Positions 45,426 through 58,050 of a stretch of DNA of 64,000 nt are shown piece after piece (position 1 is the first letter of the stretch; each line of letters begins with the position of its first letter). Under the pieces are notes generated by a model that was not told where the DNA came from, made no database searches, and saw nothing but the letters and a program-made list of their open reading frames with translations. The stretch covers positions 102,607-166,606 of the forward strand of contig WSUB01000093.1 of the NCBI GenBank assembly GCA_019633425.1, in the 5' to 3' direction. The translations under genes were made by a program, and so were the position numbers. The DNA is from Tulasnella sp. 424 (taxonomy: Eukaryota; Basidiomycota; Agaricomycetes; Cantharellales; Tulasnellaceae).

Positions 45426-47309
45426 TAGCAGATACGGTAGCCTATCTTGCAAGAAATCCACCTTGGCAGGCCCCGGGATAGCGATTTGACTTTGTGAGCT
45501 CTCGGGCCCCGCTGAAAACCTATTAATCGACTCGGAGCTCTTTATATTATCTCCGGGAGCCGACTCTGGTCGAAAGTATCGTTAGGAAAGCGGCATAGGC
45601 TACGAGATGAGCATCGGGTGTCCCCATGTCATCATCGCTTTGCGTGTGTGCGAGTCTGCGGGCCGCAGCTTGCAGGTGGCGTGTACCACGGTGCGGCTGT
45701 GTTTACGGTTGCCTTCCATTCCAAGCTTTGCGTGGTCTTCTCCTTTTTATTTTCTCCGTTCCTCGAGTCGCGTCGCTCTTGCCGTCATATGTACTTAGCT
45801 TATTACGCTGCGGTAATTTATGATGTAATTCTCCAGTCTACAAGGGTTTCTAATTACCAGTATTTACCGTAACCTCGGTTGAGTGACAAGAACGTGGAAC
45901 CGATTATCGTACCCCCGGTCCATGGGCGAGATATATATTTATATGCATAAGAATCTTCTAATACACATACAGTAAACCACGAGTAATATTTTACTTCGGT
46001 CAGTAGAGTAGAAAGCTTGTCAGAGGGCTGGGTACAGATCCGGACGGACCGACTCGCAGCCGGACCAATTCCTGATTCGGTCAGTCCAGATATCCTCTTC
46101 CCCTCTGTTCTACACCTTTGCTTCCCAGACTACTACGCTCGGTCTCGCCGAAGTGTAAAACCGCTTCTACTCCGTTAACCGGAAAGTTGTAGCGGTGGCC
46201 AGTCCGATTGGGTCCACCTGCCAGAAAACGGATTGATCTTTCCTCGACTTGATGATGCTTTGCACAAAATCCAACCTCCCTGACCCTCTGGAAGCGCTCG
46301 ATCAGGATATCCCACTCAAGGAAGAAGATCGCGATTAGATACTTATCTTTCCTGCACTCAAAATCATCTGCCGGCCCTGGGAACTCGAATCTTTCTTCAA
46401 TCTCCGGATTGGTCCAATGAGTTGTTGAATATATACTGACGCTGATCGTGACGGATTTACTTTATTTGGGGACGTTCTGAAGACACTTTCCAGTTGGATC
46501 AAGGAATATGGAAGGGTCCGAAGCAAATTGGGATTACCTCGTGGCGAGGTTGGGAAGGACCCTTTTATGCACTCAACCCCCGGTCCGTCTCCTGGCCGTG
46601 GTCTCACAGAAGGAGAATTCCGATGTTTTGTGTAATCGATTATGGTCCTCCATGTTGGGTCTCATATGTCAATCGATACCGGAAGCATGGGGCTATAAGG
46701 AGTAGCGGCCATCCTCGCTGGATAGGCCCAGGCGGGATCGACCAAGATGCTTTCCATGTATTATGCTTAGACGACTGCTACGCTCTTATTTTTGGGCACT
46801 GCAGCACGCTGCGAATTGAAGGTCTAAACTGCTTCGGAAGGGCGATCGGCGGCCCTTTCACAGGGTCTCGGAGACGTGATTGGCGATTTTCATGGGTCTG
46901 TTCCAAGTTTTTATCTGGGTGTACCCGATGGAGTGGAACGAGTGCTCTGCGGTGCATCGCACACAAACCCTTTTTGGGATATAGTTGACAGCCCACTCTC
47001 GGCTTTGACCGCTCCCACTATGCCTCCTCGTCGGCCTCTCTCAACAAGCATGTAAAAGAGAGATTTCGAATATCGAATCGTGTGCTATTTTGGTGTCGAC
47101 CGGAGGCGGCGTGTGGGAACCGAGTGACAGTCACTGGGCGCCGATTGAATTGGACACCGTAACGTCTGTTTAGCGGTTGCTGGCACGTCGACTCTTTTCG
47201 CTGCATTTACCACCACCTGAGACCCCAGAGAAGACCCTTCTTCCCTGAATTCCAGCATAACGGTACCTCCCAGCATCCCATCGACCACACCCTCCTCGCA
47301 CCGATCTTC
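45426..47309. other. Gene-poor interval with possible gene remnant
   Basis: No intact gene is supported in this 1.9-kb region. Around 46250-46710 several frames on the plus strand carry protein-like stretches in succession (LPDPLEALDQDIPLKEEDRD, LKTLSSWIKEYGRVRSK, CTQPPVRLLAVVSQKENSD, CNRLWSSMLGLICQSIPEAW), separated by stops. This could be a decayed gene or chance. Confidence 0.35.
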
Positions 47310-48641
47310 ATGATGCAATTCGCTCCTCTCGACGTTCCCGGCCGAGTCCTCGGGACATGGTTCTTACTTCTTACCTTGCTCGTTAATTGCTTATCTATCG
47401 ATGTACGTACCTGTTCTCGCTTTCCTCTCCCTCGACGACTTCCCCTCGCTGATCTTTCGTTGCCCGTATCGATTCAGACTGGGGACGAAAGCCTCTCGTT
47501 TGACCCCCCATTTCCCAACGACGACGACGATGAAGAGGAGCTTTCAGCTCCAATCAAACACTGCCCACTGGCATCCCGAGCCCCGGCGGCACCCTTACAA
47601 ACAAACAAACCACGATGTGGAGTCCCACTAGACCCGGCCTCTCAAGTCTCTGGCCAGCCCGGCGAACTTGAAGACTCGTCCGCCTTGGATCCTCAGGCTC
47701 ACGGTGAACCGAATGGTACGGGAACCGATCCGTCTGCTCAAGTTAGCGGGACGGCTCCCGATGCTAGTTCATTTGGAGCATTCAAGTGAGTCTTTTGATC
47801 TTTTTCCCAGTCACGGTAAGATTGATTACTGAATTCTGGATCTTGAATTCGTAGGCTGGGGTTCGCTTCGTCTTCGACCTGCAAGCCCAGGAAACCCCAA
47901 GATTCGGACGCCGCTCTGACTGCTCAAGTTAGCGGGACGGCGTCCAAGACTGGTTTCCTTGGCAATGTGAGGTATGTCTTTCATTTCTTTCCCCGTTTTC
48001 ATTATGAGAACCGTCGACTAAAGGTCTTATTTTCTATTTTTCAATTTCGTAGGGTCAAGTGCAAAGCAGCGGCGGCATCAGCCAAACGATCACGGGTGAT
48101 TGTTCAAGCTAGTCTGGGCCGGATCAAGGACGCCGGTAAACTGGGCTTCAAATCCAAGAAGAAGACCGAGCGCGAAATGGAGAAAGCGTACCGGACGTGG
48201 CTCAAGGGGAAGTGGAGGGATGTGGACTCGGACTCTGAGGACGTCGCCGATTTCTTCGAGGATGACGAAGACATCGACGAAGGTGGGTTTTCGAAGAGTG
48301 AGCAGGAAAGGACGATGGCGGAGTCGAGGCGGGGTGGGGGGCTGGCTTTTTACGGAGCCAGCACCAGTCAGGACAGTTCTCGGAAGTTTTCCGAGGAGGA
48401 GTGGGAGGAGTTGGAACAATTCCAAGGCGTACGATCGGGGACCACGGCGGCTGTGCAACCACAGCCGGAGGCGACGCCAGTAGACCTCGACCTCGACATC
48501 GAGGCTATTTACAAGATCTTCCTGGAGCTGACGGAGCCTCCCCAGCCTCCTCCAGCTCCAGCCAACAGGCGATCTTTTGGATCCTCGACTAAGAAGGGCT
48601 GGAGACGAGTCAAACGAGTGGTTTCCGGGTTCCTTTGTTGA
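47310..48641 (+). CDS. Unknown signal-peptide protein with repeated AQVSGTA exons
   Basis: Exon 1 encodes a likely signal peptide or anchor (GTWFLLLTLLVNCLSID). After an intron (donor gtacgt) the sequence TGDESLSFDPPFPNDDDDEE continues into a Pro/Ser-rich segment with ASQVSGQPGEL and SAQVSGTAPDASSFGAF. The next exon repeats the theme as TAQVSGTASKTGFLGNV. The final exon is basic and helical (SLGRIKDAGKLGFKSKKK, EMEKAYRTWLKGKWRDV), then acidic, ending in a basic tail (STKKGWRRVKRVVSGFLC). Introns end in tttcgtag/attcgtag-like acceptors and all junctions are in phase. I do not recognise the family. The hydrophobic start could also be internal to a non-secreted protein, so localisation is uncertain. 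Confidence 0.6.
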
Positions 48642-48954
48642 ACGGCAAAGGGCCAGGCTTACTTGACTCAGATTTCGCTCGGTTTTTTTATTCTCTGGGT
48701 TCCTTTTATTCTTTAATATTGCTTTGATTTACTATTTATCGTCTGGGAGCTCTGGGGGTTTGTCCCGAGCTTGGTGTTATAATTTCCCTTATATATTTAT
48801 TTGGAATCGGTTCTCTAGAGTGATTCCGCTCTCCGAGCCGCCCGCCCTCTTCCGCGACACGTCCGAAGTACACTGGGAAAAAAATAAGATCGTCGAAAAC
48901 ATGATATCTATACGTTTTGATCAAAGTACGGTGAACAACACGAAGAATAAGCGA

Positions 48955-49927
48955 CTAGGGAGCCTGTGGTACGTTTTTTGTATCAAGCTGAAAATGCTAC
49001 GGAGTACTTCGTTGGTTTTTATCAAATCGTGCGAGTAACCCAGACTCACCACGGGAATAGTCGTCGCAAGTGGATTGTAATTCAGCAACGCCTGAGGGTC
49101 TCCGCAGAGGACGAATTGTTGATACCAGGTCAAGTAGACCAGATAGTTTGTAGCGGTAGTTCCATTGGAGTTGATCCATATTGGCTTGATGAGGTTAGTC
49201 GAGCTGTTCGAAAGGTACCTGGATTCGGTAGTCGGTGAGCAGGACTCTGACACGTCGACAAGGTTAGGGATCATCGTATTCCGCACCAAACAGCCGATTC
49301 GACCGGCATATCGTCACCATTCCCCAACGAGACGCTCTGCTGATCAGTTTGTACTGGAGGAGAGTTTTTTTGGGGCTACAAAGCTACTGGATCAATGCTT
49401 TGGACCTAGCGCAGCATGGTTGGTAGGACGCACTTGGGGTTGACGAGGCTATGTAAGCCCAGTTCCAGGATATAGTCCGACAAATCCGAGAACGGGGTAA
49501 CCGTAGTTCTCGTTCTGTAGAGGAAGAGCGCGATTAATTCATTCCAAATAACTTTAGAGGAATCATGGACGTGCGCACAGTCAATGTAATATATCCTGGC
49601 TGCAGGTCATCCAGATAGACTGACACGATTGTTGCACTCTTTGGGTCTGATGTCACGCCGTAGCTGAAACCGTTTACCGCGTCGAGATACCCCATAAATA
49701 CGGGATATGTGAGGTCTGTTACGTTGTATACGTTGATTAAAGCTTGAACCGGACTGGATGAAAGGCAGGTCACGGTAAGCTCTAATTCCCTGCCAAGTTC
49801 TCAAACTTACTTACAGTCCCCGAGGTTGTAACAGTTCCCCATCGAGTACAGCCGAGCCTGTCACAAGGCCCACGAATAGAGTTATAAGAAATAGAGTGAG
49901 ACGGTAGCGGCTAAGAGCTAGACGCAT
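48955..49927 (-). pseudogene. 'FMGYLDA' secreted-family copy, probably degraded
   Basis: The minus strand begins with a good signal peptide (MRLALSRYRLTLFLITLFVG) at 49927. It continues with ALINVYNVTDLTYPVFMGYL, VTSDPKSATIVSVYLDDLQP and ENYGYPVLGFVG, all matching the intact gene at 13.6 kb. After that, the third exon runs into a TAG at 49449-49451 and is about 20 nt shorter than its homolog. The next exon carries an extra A in a seven-A run (near 49367), which shifts the conserved DQQSV frame. The last exons (KPIWINSNGTTATNYLVYLT and the terminal HFQLDTKNVPQAP) are again clear. With two frame breaks it is likely inactive, unless unusual splicing bypasses them. Confidence 0.65.
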
Positions 49928-50832
49928 TGCGGTCGGGCCCTTGGAATTTGGCTGCGATGAGGGTGAGGCGATGGGGATGTCAACGGAAAGCGTTGGATGT
50001 TAGGAGTATTCCAACCTATTGGACTGGCGAGCAATATAGCCTTTTATCTGGGGGCTATTTCACAGAACGGGCGTATCCCACCGAAGTCCGTGTTGAAGGG
50101 ACAGGGGGTCGGGAGAAGTCCGAAGCTCTTCGATTCGGCGTCAGAAGCGGCTGTTTCCTGGTGCCCATGCCGGACCAAAAGCAAAATTAGCATAATAACC
50201 GCTGCCAAGACACTTATGAATGATGGCGCTAAGTTATTATTATCGCGGCTGGCAGTTCGAGGGTTTACGGGATGTAGAAATCGCCGATGCGATGTCCAAC
50301 TTGTGGCAGGTAAGGAGTTGGGTTCGATGGCAAATCCGCGCGTTAGTTGGATACGACGCACCTTGTTTGCGACTGGTAAGGTTTGCTATCGACACCGGAG
50401 CCAGAGCTGCTCCATGTCTACTTTCCAGGCAGCCTGCTTCCAACTCGAAAGCTTTTCTCGCCATGGAATAAGGTTCAGTTGTCTTCCATGTATCAAAAAT
50501 GTCCAAACAAAAGAGATCTGGATGATCGACTCGGAGAAAGTTAAAAAAAAAGCACTACCTGACGCAACCTGATTCATTCCGTCCCGTCACCGCGGGCAAA
50601 TATGGACTCTAGAAGGACAAATGAACGCCAAGACTTTCGGACGACTAAGGGATTTATGTAGATGCAATATATAGTGCACATAAACGCCAAGTGAGAGCTT
50701 GTGACGTCCAGCAATACTAATAGAATCGAACGAACGGAAATGCGAAATGAAATGCAGAAATGGGCGACGGCCGTACAAATGTACATTTCAACCAATGAGA
50801 CTCGGTACGAAAGGAGGTTTAGCGGCAGTGTA
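49928..50832. other. Intergenic region without supported gene
   Basis: Overlapping open frames on both strands (e.g. 49997-50572 plus) show no domain, signal peptide or conserved splice pattern. I call nothing here. Confidence 0.4.
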
Positions 50833-52812
50833 TCATGCCTCCTCCACAACCACGATGGGCATGGCAGTGAGCTTGTTGCGAGGGCTCATCATCGTTCTCT
50901 CAGACGAATGTCCAGAGCCGGGCCTCGATATAACTGGCGGCGGGAGTCGGGGTGGCTGCTGAGACGGATGAGGAGCAAATGGCCTATCCACAGGTGGCTC
51001 GGGCTGGAGTACATGATGGTGATCCAACGACTGGATATCCAAATCCAAATCCAAATGCGACTGGAGTTCAGGCGAACCGACGGTCTGAGCAACCTGCATC
51101 TCGATGTCATCGCGGCTGCCACCTTTCTTATCGGTGTACGTCGACGAAGCAAATGAGCGCTTGGAGTTGATAGACGGATCTCGTCTGTGAACGACAAATG
51201 TCCCAGCCAGAGGTCCGGTCTTAGTGTCGGTGTCATATGAGTCATCGTCAGGACCGACAGCGGAATTCCGGTCAACATGGTATATGTGAGTCGTGCTGAC
51301 TTGGATTCCAGACACAGCGGGGCGAGGCGTCTGTTGGTCCAAAATAATTAATGGCCAATTGCCTAACAATGGTAGAAGCACATACGGTCATGAAGTCCCC
51401 TCGTTGGGCAGTGTACGACTTGGTAGTAGTCATTGCTTGACCTGTGCCTTCCATCATAGCTCGAAGACCAGACCTTGAGGAAAGGGTGACCAGAACCGAG
51501 ATCGCATAGCTGTAAAGTTGTGGTTGGTGAATCGGCGAACAAGTAAAATTAATTAGAGATGGAATGATCACGTACATTTTAGCCAAGGCGAAGAACGGCA
51601 GGAGGTGCCACCCTTCATTCGGTAAAACGAGGTACAAAACGATCTCGACCACCGTGACGGCAGCTGTGAGAGCGCTCGTCGTGAAAGATAGACGAACGAT
51701 TCGGGTGATGATCTTAAGATCGAAGACCGAACAGGCACTTTGTTAGCGACAATGTATATTATATACCCGGACATCAAGACAGAATCCCTTACGGCTTCGG
51801 TTCGTTTGAATTCGGTCTTCGCCAGCATCAACTTTGTAATCAAAATGACCGAGATGACGATGCCGATGACGGCCGACTGCGTTATTTAACCGAGTGGTTT
51901 GGTCAGGGCATCATTCTACTCGGTAGCTGGAAGCGAGGCGAGGCACCCACCGAAATAAGCCAAAGTGCCATCGAGACGGTCATATTTGACATCTCACTAA
52001 TCTTCTTCGTCTGACCCCAGAAGATGCTGGCGGCAAATCCTGCACACAGGGATGCTAAGATTGCTATAAGAGTGATTGGAATGGCAAAGTGGAACGTTAG
52101 GAAGCTTCGCGCAGGCTAGTAAGAATCGAGGGTTGCCGTACCGATTCCGCCGCCAACCAGAACGAGCCAGCTCTTAGTCGCGGCGAAGCAACGCTCTAAG
52201 AAGAATCCTTGAGATAGAGCACCGATCAAAGCGGTCTAGAAGGTTTGTGAAGTGGAGGAGTCAAGTCATTAGCTTGCGTCCAGCTCAGAAAGAAAGGAAC
52301 ATACGATAGCGATTTCGCTCCAGAGGGTCCAACTGCCGGTATCAAATTTTTCAAACTGAGCGTAGTAGGTAACTCCGCTTCTGTACAAGCTGATGTAGTT
52401 GAATACGGTCTGGATCACCGATACAACTAACACTAGGGTATATTGGGTCACGGTGCTGAGCTTTAATAGACTACTAAGAAGTTGAGACTTACGAGAGGAT
52501 ACAAGGACCTTATTCAGGGGAGGATCTTTGCTGAAGAGCCTCTGAAAATTACATCGTCAGAGACTCCGACAATGGCGCGGGCAAGAGGTAAGACCAGAGA
52601 TCTTAGAGCTTACAAAATAGTCGTACACTTGAACCACTAGGACTCCCATGAGCATTTGTTGAAGCATGATGCCCTGCGAGCCGATATCCGAAGTGAGCGT
52701 CGGGTTCGAGAAGGGCACGGGACCAAACAAGGGACGGAGATGGGCATACCGTGACGAAGGGACCGACGCTCTCCACCAAGACGTCGCTCGTTGGAACCTC
52801 AATTGTCGCCAT
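50833..52812 (-). CDS. DUF6534 multi-pass membrane protein
   Basis: Many short minus-strand exons assemble from ATG 52812 (MATIEVPTSDVLVESVGPFV). They encode the family-typical start GIMLQQMLMGVLVVQVYDYF, followed by KDPPLNK. Further helices follow around YTLVLVVSVIQTVFNYISLY, FLTFHFAIPITLIAILASLC, AVIGIVISVILITKLMLAK and TVVEIVLYLVLPNEGWHLLP, giving about seven membrane segments. The last 180 residues are cytosolic and polar, with an Asp/Leu repeat (DLDLDIQSLDHHH) and a proline-rich stretch (QPPRLPPPVISRPG). DUF6534 proteins are abundant in Agaricomycetes; they have a seven-helix layout but no known ligand or function. Some exon borders between 51800 and 52500 are approximate. Confidence 0.75.
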
Positions 52813-55740
52813 AAACGTCTTTTTTCACTTTGGACGACCTATCGGTTTAGGAGTTGACCAAATCACCCAGATATGCTCTATCAACTTTGGCAGAGCTTTT
52901 TACGGATGAAGGGGCTAGACCAGTCGTCTCAAGTCCTTTTGCTCCAGGAGTGAAGGGTAAGAAAGGAGCGTCTGAGAGGAAGGAAGAGAAGGAGAGACTT
53001 TAGTGAAGCGGGTAGGGAAGAGAGAGGTCAAAAAGTGGTCCAGTATGCGTCGCTAAGAGTTCAAATACGGCGCTTTACGCACTCTTTGCAGTCCCCGCGG
53101 CGTCCATGAAGTTTGAGGTAGGGCTGAGGTTAATGAGACAAAATAACAAGGGGCGGGTGAAAAGGGTTGTTATGGACCTGCAGAGTCGACTGAATTGAAC
53201 TCAGCAGACGCCTAGATTAGAACCCTTTCACTGAACGCCCTCTTACTGGTTTAGAGGGGAACGTGGGTAGATTCCCCTGGAGCGGAGAAATATCAGGGGG
53301 TCTGTAAAATGAAAGGAATTAGATATTATTCCTATTTTACGTTGGATGAAGTCGACTGACGATCAGGGATTCGAGTGAAGCCTCTGCTCCTGCTGTTCAC
53401 CTCTGGCTACTCTGCCTTCAAGCATCATTCAACGCATGGCTGAGATGAGTGTGCTGTGCAAGTCTTGGGGGCAGCACCGGCTATCAAGGCTGAAGGCAAG
53501 AGCAAAAGACAAGAGGGCCGTCGAGAAGGCTGATGGTCGTCGTTGTTCGTCCTGCCCAACAGGAACCCGGGAACTAGGCGCCGCGATCTGCCGAACCGTC
53601 CGCCGGTTTAGATTAGATAAGCCCTGCCAGCAAATCCACGCTTTTCTCTCTCCAATTGGAAAACAAAAACCTTTTTTTTTTTGAGCTGCTGACACTCTCA
53701 AGGATAAGCAAATTGGTTGTGTGCACATCCACTTGGGGTTAGGCTAGGGCTGTCTTCTAGATTCCCAAAAACACGTGCATCAGGGAGGAGAAAAAGAACG
53801 CAGACGACAGGCCTTTGCGCCGATAGGTCGCTCCATGTCGCGTTCGCTGGGCTCAACCATCAAAGATCCACATTCGGGCGGTTCGGTAAACATCGGAAGA
53901 GAACTGTGGCGTTTATTTGGGCCCTGACCAGTTGCCGCTCTCCCACCCGACGGATCCACCTTGGCCAACTTTTATGAGTGTGATATTAACTGAAGTTCCG
54001 CAATGAAAAGCCTCTGTCAAGGCTCCCCATCTCAGCCATAAGCCAAACTGCACTAGTCGTGATCCGAGCAAGTGACGCTGTGCTCAGTGTGCTGAAGATC
54101 TCAGGATCTTGGAAGCCGCTCGGTTCACCGCCTTGCTGGTGGGTCGCGAACTTACTTTGGGGAGAGGGACGCAGCTTCATCTTTCCGCATTTGGACTATC
54201 CGCTTAACTCAGATACGGGGCGGAGATCTTTCGTTTCATCGTCCCATCACTGCGTCTTTTGTCTCCGATCGCCACGGTTTCCCGAGATCTCCGTAAGGTG
54301 CACTTCACCCCTCAGCCAAGGCTTTACGATTCTCGGTTACATCACTTCACTTCTCTAACCTGAAACGGAACGAGGGATATCTCTTTTCTCTTGGCTTCGC
54401 TCGCAGTGATCAGCAGGGTACGTTTCGATGCCCTCTTCAGCGGTCCGAGTCGCCCCTGGCCGCAGAAAGACAGAATCAAAAATCGCATCAGCTGGTCCAA
54501 TACAATGTGGACACACAGCATCTGTCGCTGAATAGCCGAACTATAATAACAACTATCGTTGATGGTACCAGTTGGATTGTATTCTGCTTTCCTGGCTTCT
54601 AGCACCGGTGAAGTCGGTCAATACCACATTTGGATCCTCTTTTTTGTGTTTCTACAAGAGCTCCAACCACAGCACGAAGATTCCATTCAGCCTCTGGTCT
54701 CCGGGTTTCCGCATGTTGATTCTTGCCATCCATCCTTAGAATCTCAGGGACTGGGAAACCCCTTTTCACTGCTCGGATCGCTTTATCAGGAGTCGCCTGG
54801 TCCCGCCCGTTATGTATTAGGACCTTTTGAGGGAATGGATTGCAGCGGGAGGGTAGAGGGGGGTTCATGGACAGCCTTTAGGTCTTTTACCTGTCGCCTG
54901 CTAGCTGGCGGCTTTTCAAGGGGAGGGGGGAGGAGCGAGGATCTCGAACACCGCGGAAGGAATGCGAAATGCTGATACAAACTGTATGACCAACTACTCT
55001 TGAAGGATTTCTTCTCCAGCCTCGATTATTCTTTTCCCCTTTCTTCGCTCTCTCAGTTCATTGTTTGGTGCCTATGCGGTTTAGTCGCAATCCAATATCG
55101 TTGCTTGGATTTCTTGCCCCGTTTTCGCATTTCTTATCACGAAACGTCATCAACACGTAACCATTTCGAGCGCGCGCCCTTAAGGGTTTGCTAAAATGCG
55201 GCTCGGTCAGGTAGAATCAAGCCACCTCCTCACTTTGTGCTACGATGACAATACAAACTCCGAACTTGACTTCCGCCCGCTAGCTTGCTCGGACCTCCCT
55301 TCATTTTTTTCTCTCCTTCGGCTCGCTCCGTTCAAACAGTCCACTCCTTCAAACTAAGTCACTTGTTCGCCGCAGATAATATTAAAAATTTGTTTGGAAC
55401 TTTCAGGTCTCTCTTGGTTCTTATCACTCTCACTGTCGCCTTTTGACGGCGTTTCCAACAAGGACGACAAGTGCCGAACGGTTCAAACAAGTTGCCACTC
55501 CCTTCGAGGATATCATGCGGATTTTCACCATCCCCGCTTTCTTTTTTTAATGTAATACAATAGCTCTCGTGTTCACGTTTTGTCTTTGTTTGCTACGGCC
55601 TAGTGGTGTAGGAAAAGGAAAGTCGGGTCCAACTCGAACAACATGATATCATTCCGAAGGCGTGGGACAACCGAAGCGCGATCCGGAACAACCCCCGTTT
55701 GATTGGCGATACCATTGGATATCAACCACTGCCTCCTTCA
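52813..55740. other. Gene-poor interval leading into the segmental duplication
   Basis: No supported gene is seen across 2.9 kb. From about 54822 the sequence belongs to the segmental duplication. The part 55010-55510 has no counterpart in the other copy, where a secreted-protein fragment sits instead. The 55510-55740 part matches 15515-15747 and is the promoter of the F-box-like gene. A short poly-T (near 53673) and several T-rich stretches are present. Confidence 0.4.
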
Positions 55741-58050
55741 ATGGCTGCTGACTCACTCCCCGCCGAGCTCTGGATCCAGGTCTTTGCTGCTACCAGGCAG
55801 TGGAGAAAGGTATCCAAATTCACGATCATCCCTCTCCATTCCACCTTCATCGAAATCAGCAGTACCTGCTCCAGGTTTCGCGACATCGTCACCCCGTTAT
55901 TATACGAACATGTGGCCATCCACGCTGAAATTGGCCCCATGCTCGGGCTTCAGTACCTGCCAAGGATTCTCAAAGAAAAGCCTGAACGTGGTCGGTTCAT
56001 CAAGTCGATAGTGGGATACTGGTCGGTGCCCAAGGGAGCAGAGGAGATGGGGGGGGGATTTCTGCGATTCATTTGGAGGACTAATTTGCATGGTAATAAA
56101 GAGACTTATCCCGTTGTTACCCTCCCTCGAATCCATCCACTTGGACCGCCCTCACATATCCAAAGACTTCCTCACCGTCATATACAATACCCGAACCCTC
56201 CGCACTCTATCCATTCACGATGCCCAATTTGAACAGGGTCTCGTCGTTCCCCTCCAACAACTCAGCACCAACCTTGAAAAAAAGTCTTCTTTACCCCAGC
56301 CCCGGGTCACAGTTAGCACAAATAACCTCACCTTAGGCTCCCTATACTTCCTCCGCATTCCAAACCTCCACCGCATCACATTCACCGAGTACGGCCTTTG
56401 GCAGACTCGCATGTCATCCATCTTTTTCCGCGGCCTTGAGCTGCCTTGGTCTCAGCTGCGGGAGCTCAAGCTCATTGGACTCATCGAATTGGCTATCCTG
56501 GGCGGCTTAGACGAGTTGTGCAGGGCCCTGGCACACGCCCCAAAGCTCGAATCGCTGGTGGTAGATGCAGGAATGTTGCGGAAACAGGATGGCGCGTTTG
56601 GGTGGAACCAATCGTCGCCCCCATCTTCCGTGGTACCCAAGTTGAAGGAGTTCTACGGACCAGCCGTCATTGCGCCACAGCTATGCGAAGGAAAGGCGAT
56701 TGAAAAGCTGGGATTAATATTCCACAACCAGCTAGTGGACGCAAAGCCTGAGGATGTGTCCGTGAACTCCGTAGCCGGAACACTCCGCCATTTGACTCTT
56801 GGGAACATGGAAACGGACAGGGTCATCGACCTACTCAAGCCTTATCGTCTCCTGGAGTCATTGGATATCCTACCTTCCACCCCTAGGTGTCAGCGTGACA
56901 CCATCTCACCTGAAAGCGACTACATCGGGCAACCGCGACAAGACGAACGGTCACAGCTTGAGGTGAGAAGCTAGCCGATTCTGCCCAAGCGTCCAATGTG
57001 GCGAATGACACGTTTACTGCTTTTAACTAGCATTGGGTTAGGGACCACTTGGTTCCCGTGGTTTCGGCCCTACCCCACCTCACCCGGCTCGTGGTCCGAC
57101 CATTTGAAGGTACTGGCGCAGTCATAGCCAGAAGGGGACCCGTTACGGAGGAGTATCGTTCCCGCCCTTACCCTCCAGATCCGGGTCCTGCCCCCGATCC
57201 AGCAGAGCCTTGCATCGACGAAAAGGACGTCCTCGAGAAATTGCTGGTCCCTTGCACAGGTCTCAAGGAAGTTGTTTTCCCATCCTTGCACAAGTGGACC
57301 AGATACCACCCAACGTACGGCTGGGAGCTCGTTGAAAGACAAAGTGGCAAGTTTGATACGGAGGATTATCCCCAGCCCTTCTCCCGAGAAGACTTGAGGC
57401 CTTAGTGACGAGGACGAGCTGGACTGTCACGTTCGCTGAACGAAACCCCATCGAAAGGAGTAATGTTTAAATTGTAGAATAAAAGTGAAACATTGTGTCT
57501 TGCCAATATCGTGTGTGGGCACTCCAATTATGGAAGCAACAAAAATAATTGATTAGGTTTAGTCCGAATCAGCAAGGGGATTTGCAAGGGGGTTTGCAGA
57601 CGCAACGTCTAGTTCTCCGACTTGAGATCTAGAGGGACATCGGCAAGCCACCTCGTGAAGAGGTCCAACGCAGCTTCAGGTTGATCGAACGGGACCATGT
57701 GCCTAAACAAAGTCCAACCATCAGTAAACAGTTCTCGACTGCTGAGATTATCAATAGCTACGCGATACTCACCCGGCCTCGTGCACGACAACATAGGTAA
57801 AGTTTCCAGCGGTGAATCCACCTCCACCAGCCGATTTGACTTTCCCGGCGATCTTGCCGGTGTTGAGAGTCTGCCACGGGATCAAAGCAGCCGACCTGAA
57901 CTCGTCCGCAAAGACGTTGTCCAAGCCTTCCATCCACTCGAGGTTGCCAATGGCATTACACATGAAATCTGAAAATGGTTGTTCAGCTTCTTAGATCGAC
58001 AGTTTCCAAAAATCACTGGAGGGTGCAACTCACCTGCGTTACCAGCATAA
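54822..58050. repeat. Segmental duplication, copy 2 (sister at 14782-18058)
   Basis: This is the counterpart of 14782-18058 in the same orientation, about 40 kb away. Its right edge lies inside an intact carboxypeptidase gene, so this is probably the ancestral location. Similarity is interrupted between about 55010 and 55510. Confidence 0.85.
55741..57405 (+). pseudogene. F-box-like/leucine-rich gene, copy 2, with frameshift in a G run
   Basis: This gene is closely related to the intact one at 15748-17408. It starts at ATG 55741 (MAADSLPAELWIQVFAATRQ) and has the same intron before HWVRDHLVP and the same end FSREDLRP at 57405. At 56049-56057 there is a run of nine G. Reading through it leaves the frame of the sister gene. 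With one G fewer, the sequence would read on in the frame that matches the sister (FGGLICMVIKRLIPLLP against FGQMNCLEIVMLIPFLP), and that frame is then open to the end. As given, the protein would be cut short or require two pieces. Either the gene was inactivated by a homopolymer insertion or this is an assembly error in the run. Confidence 0.7.

Noticed and set aside
46494..46988. Plus-strand open frame of 164 codons
   Set aside because: Composition is untypical and neighbouring frames look more protein-like; kept only as a possible remnant.
49997..50572. Plus-strand open frame of 191 codons
   Set aside because: No start context, domain or intron evidence, and it overlaps the promoter of the minus-strand secreted copy.
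53436..54358. Several overlapping frames between the DUF6534 gene and the segmental duplication
   Set aside because: They show no recognisable features or consistent splice sites.
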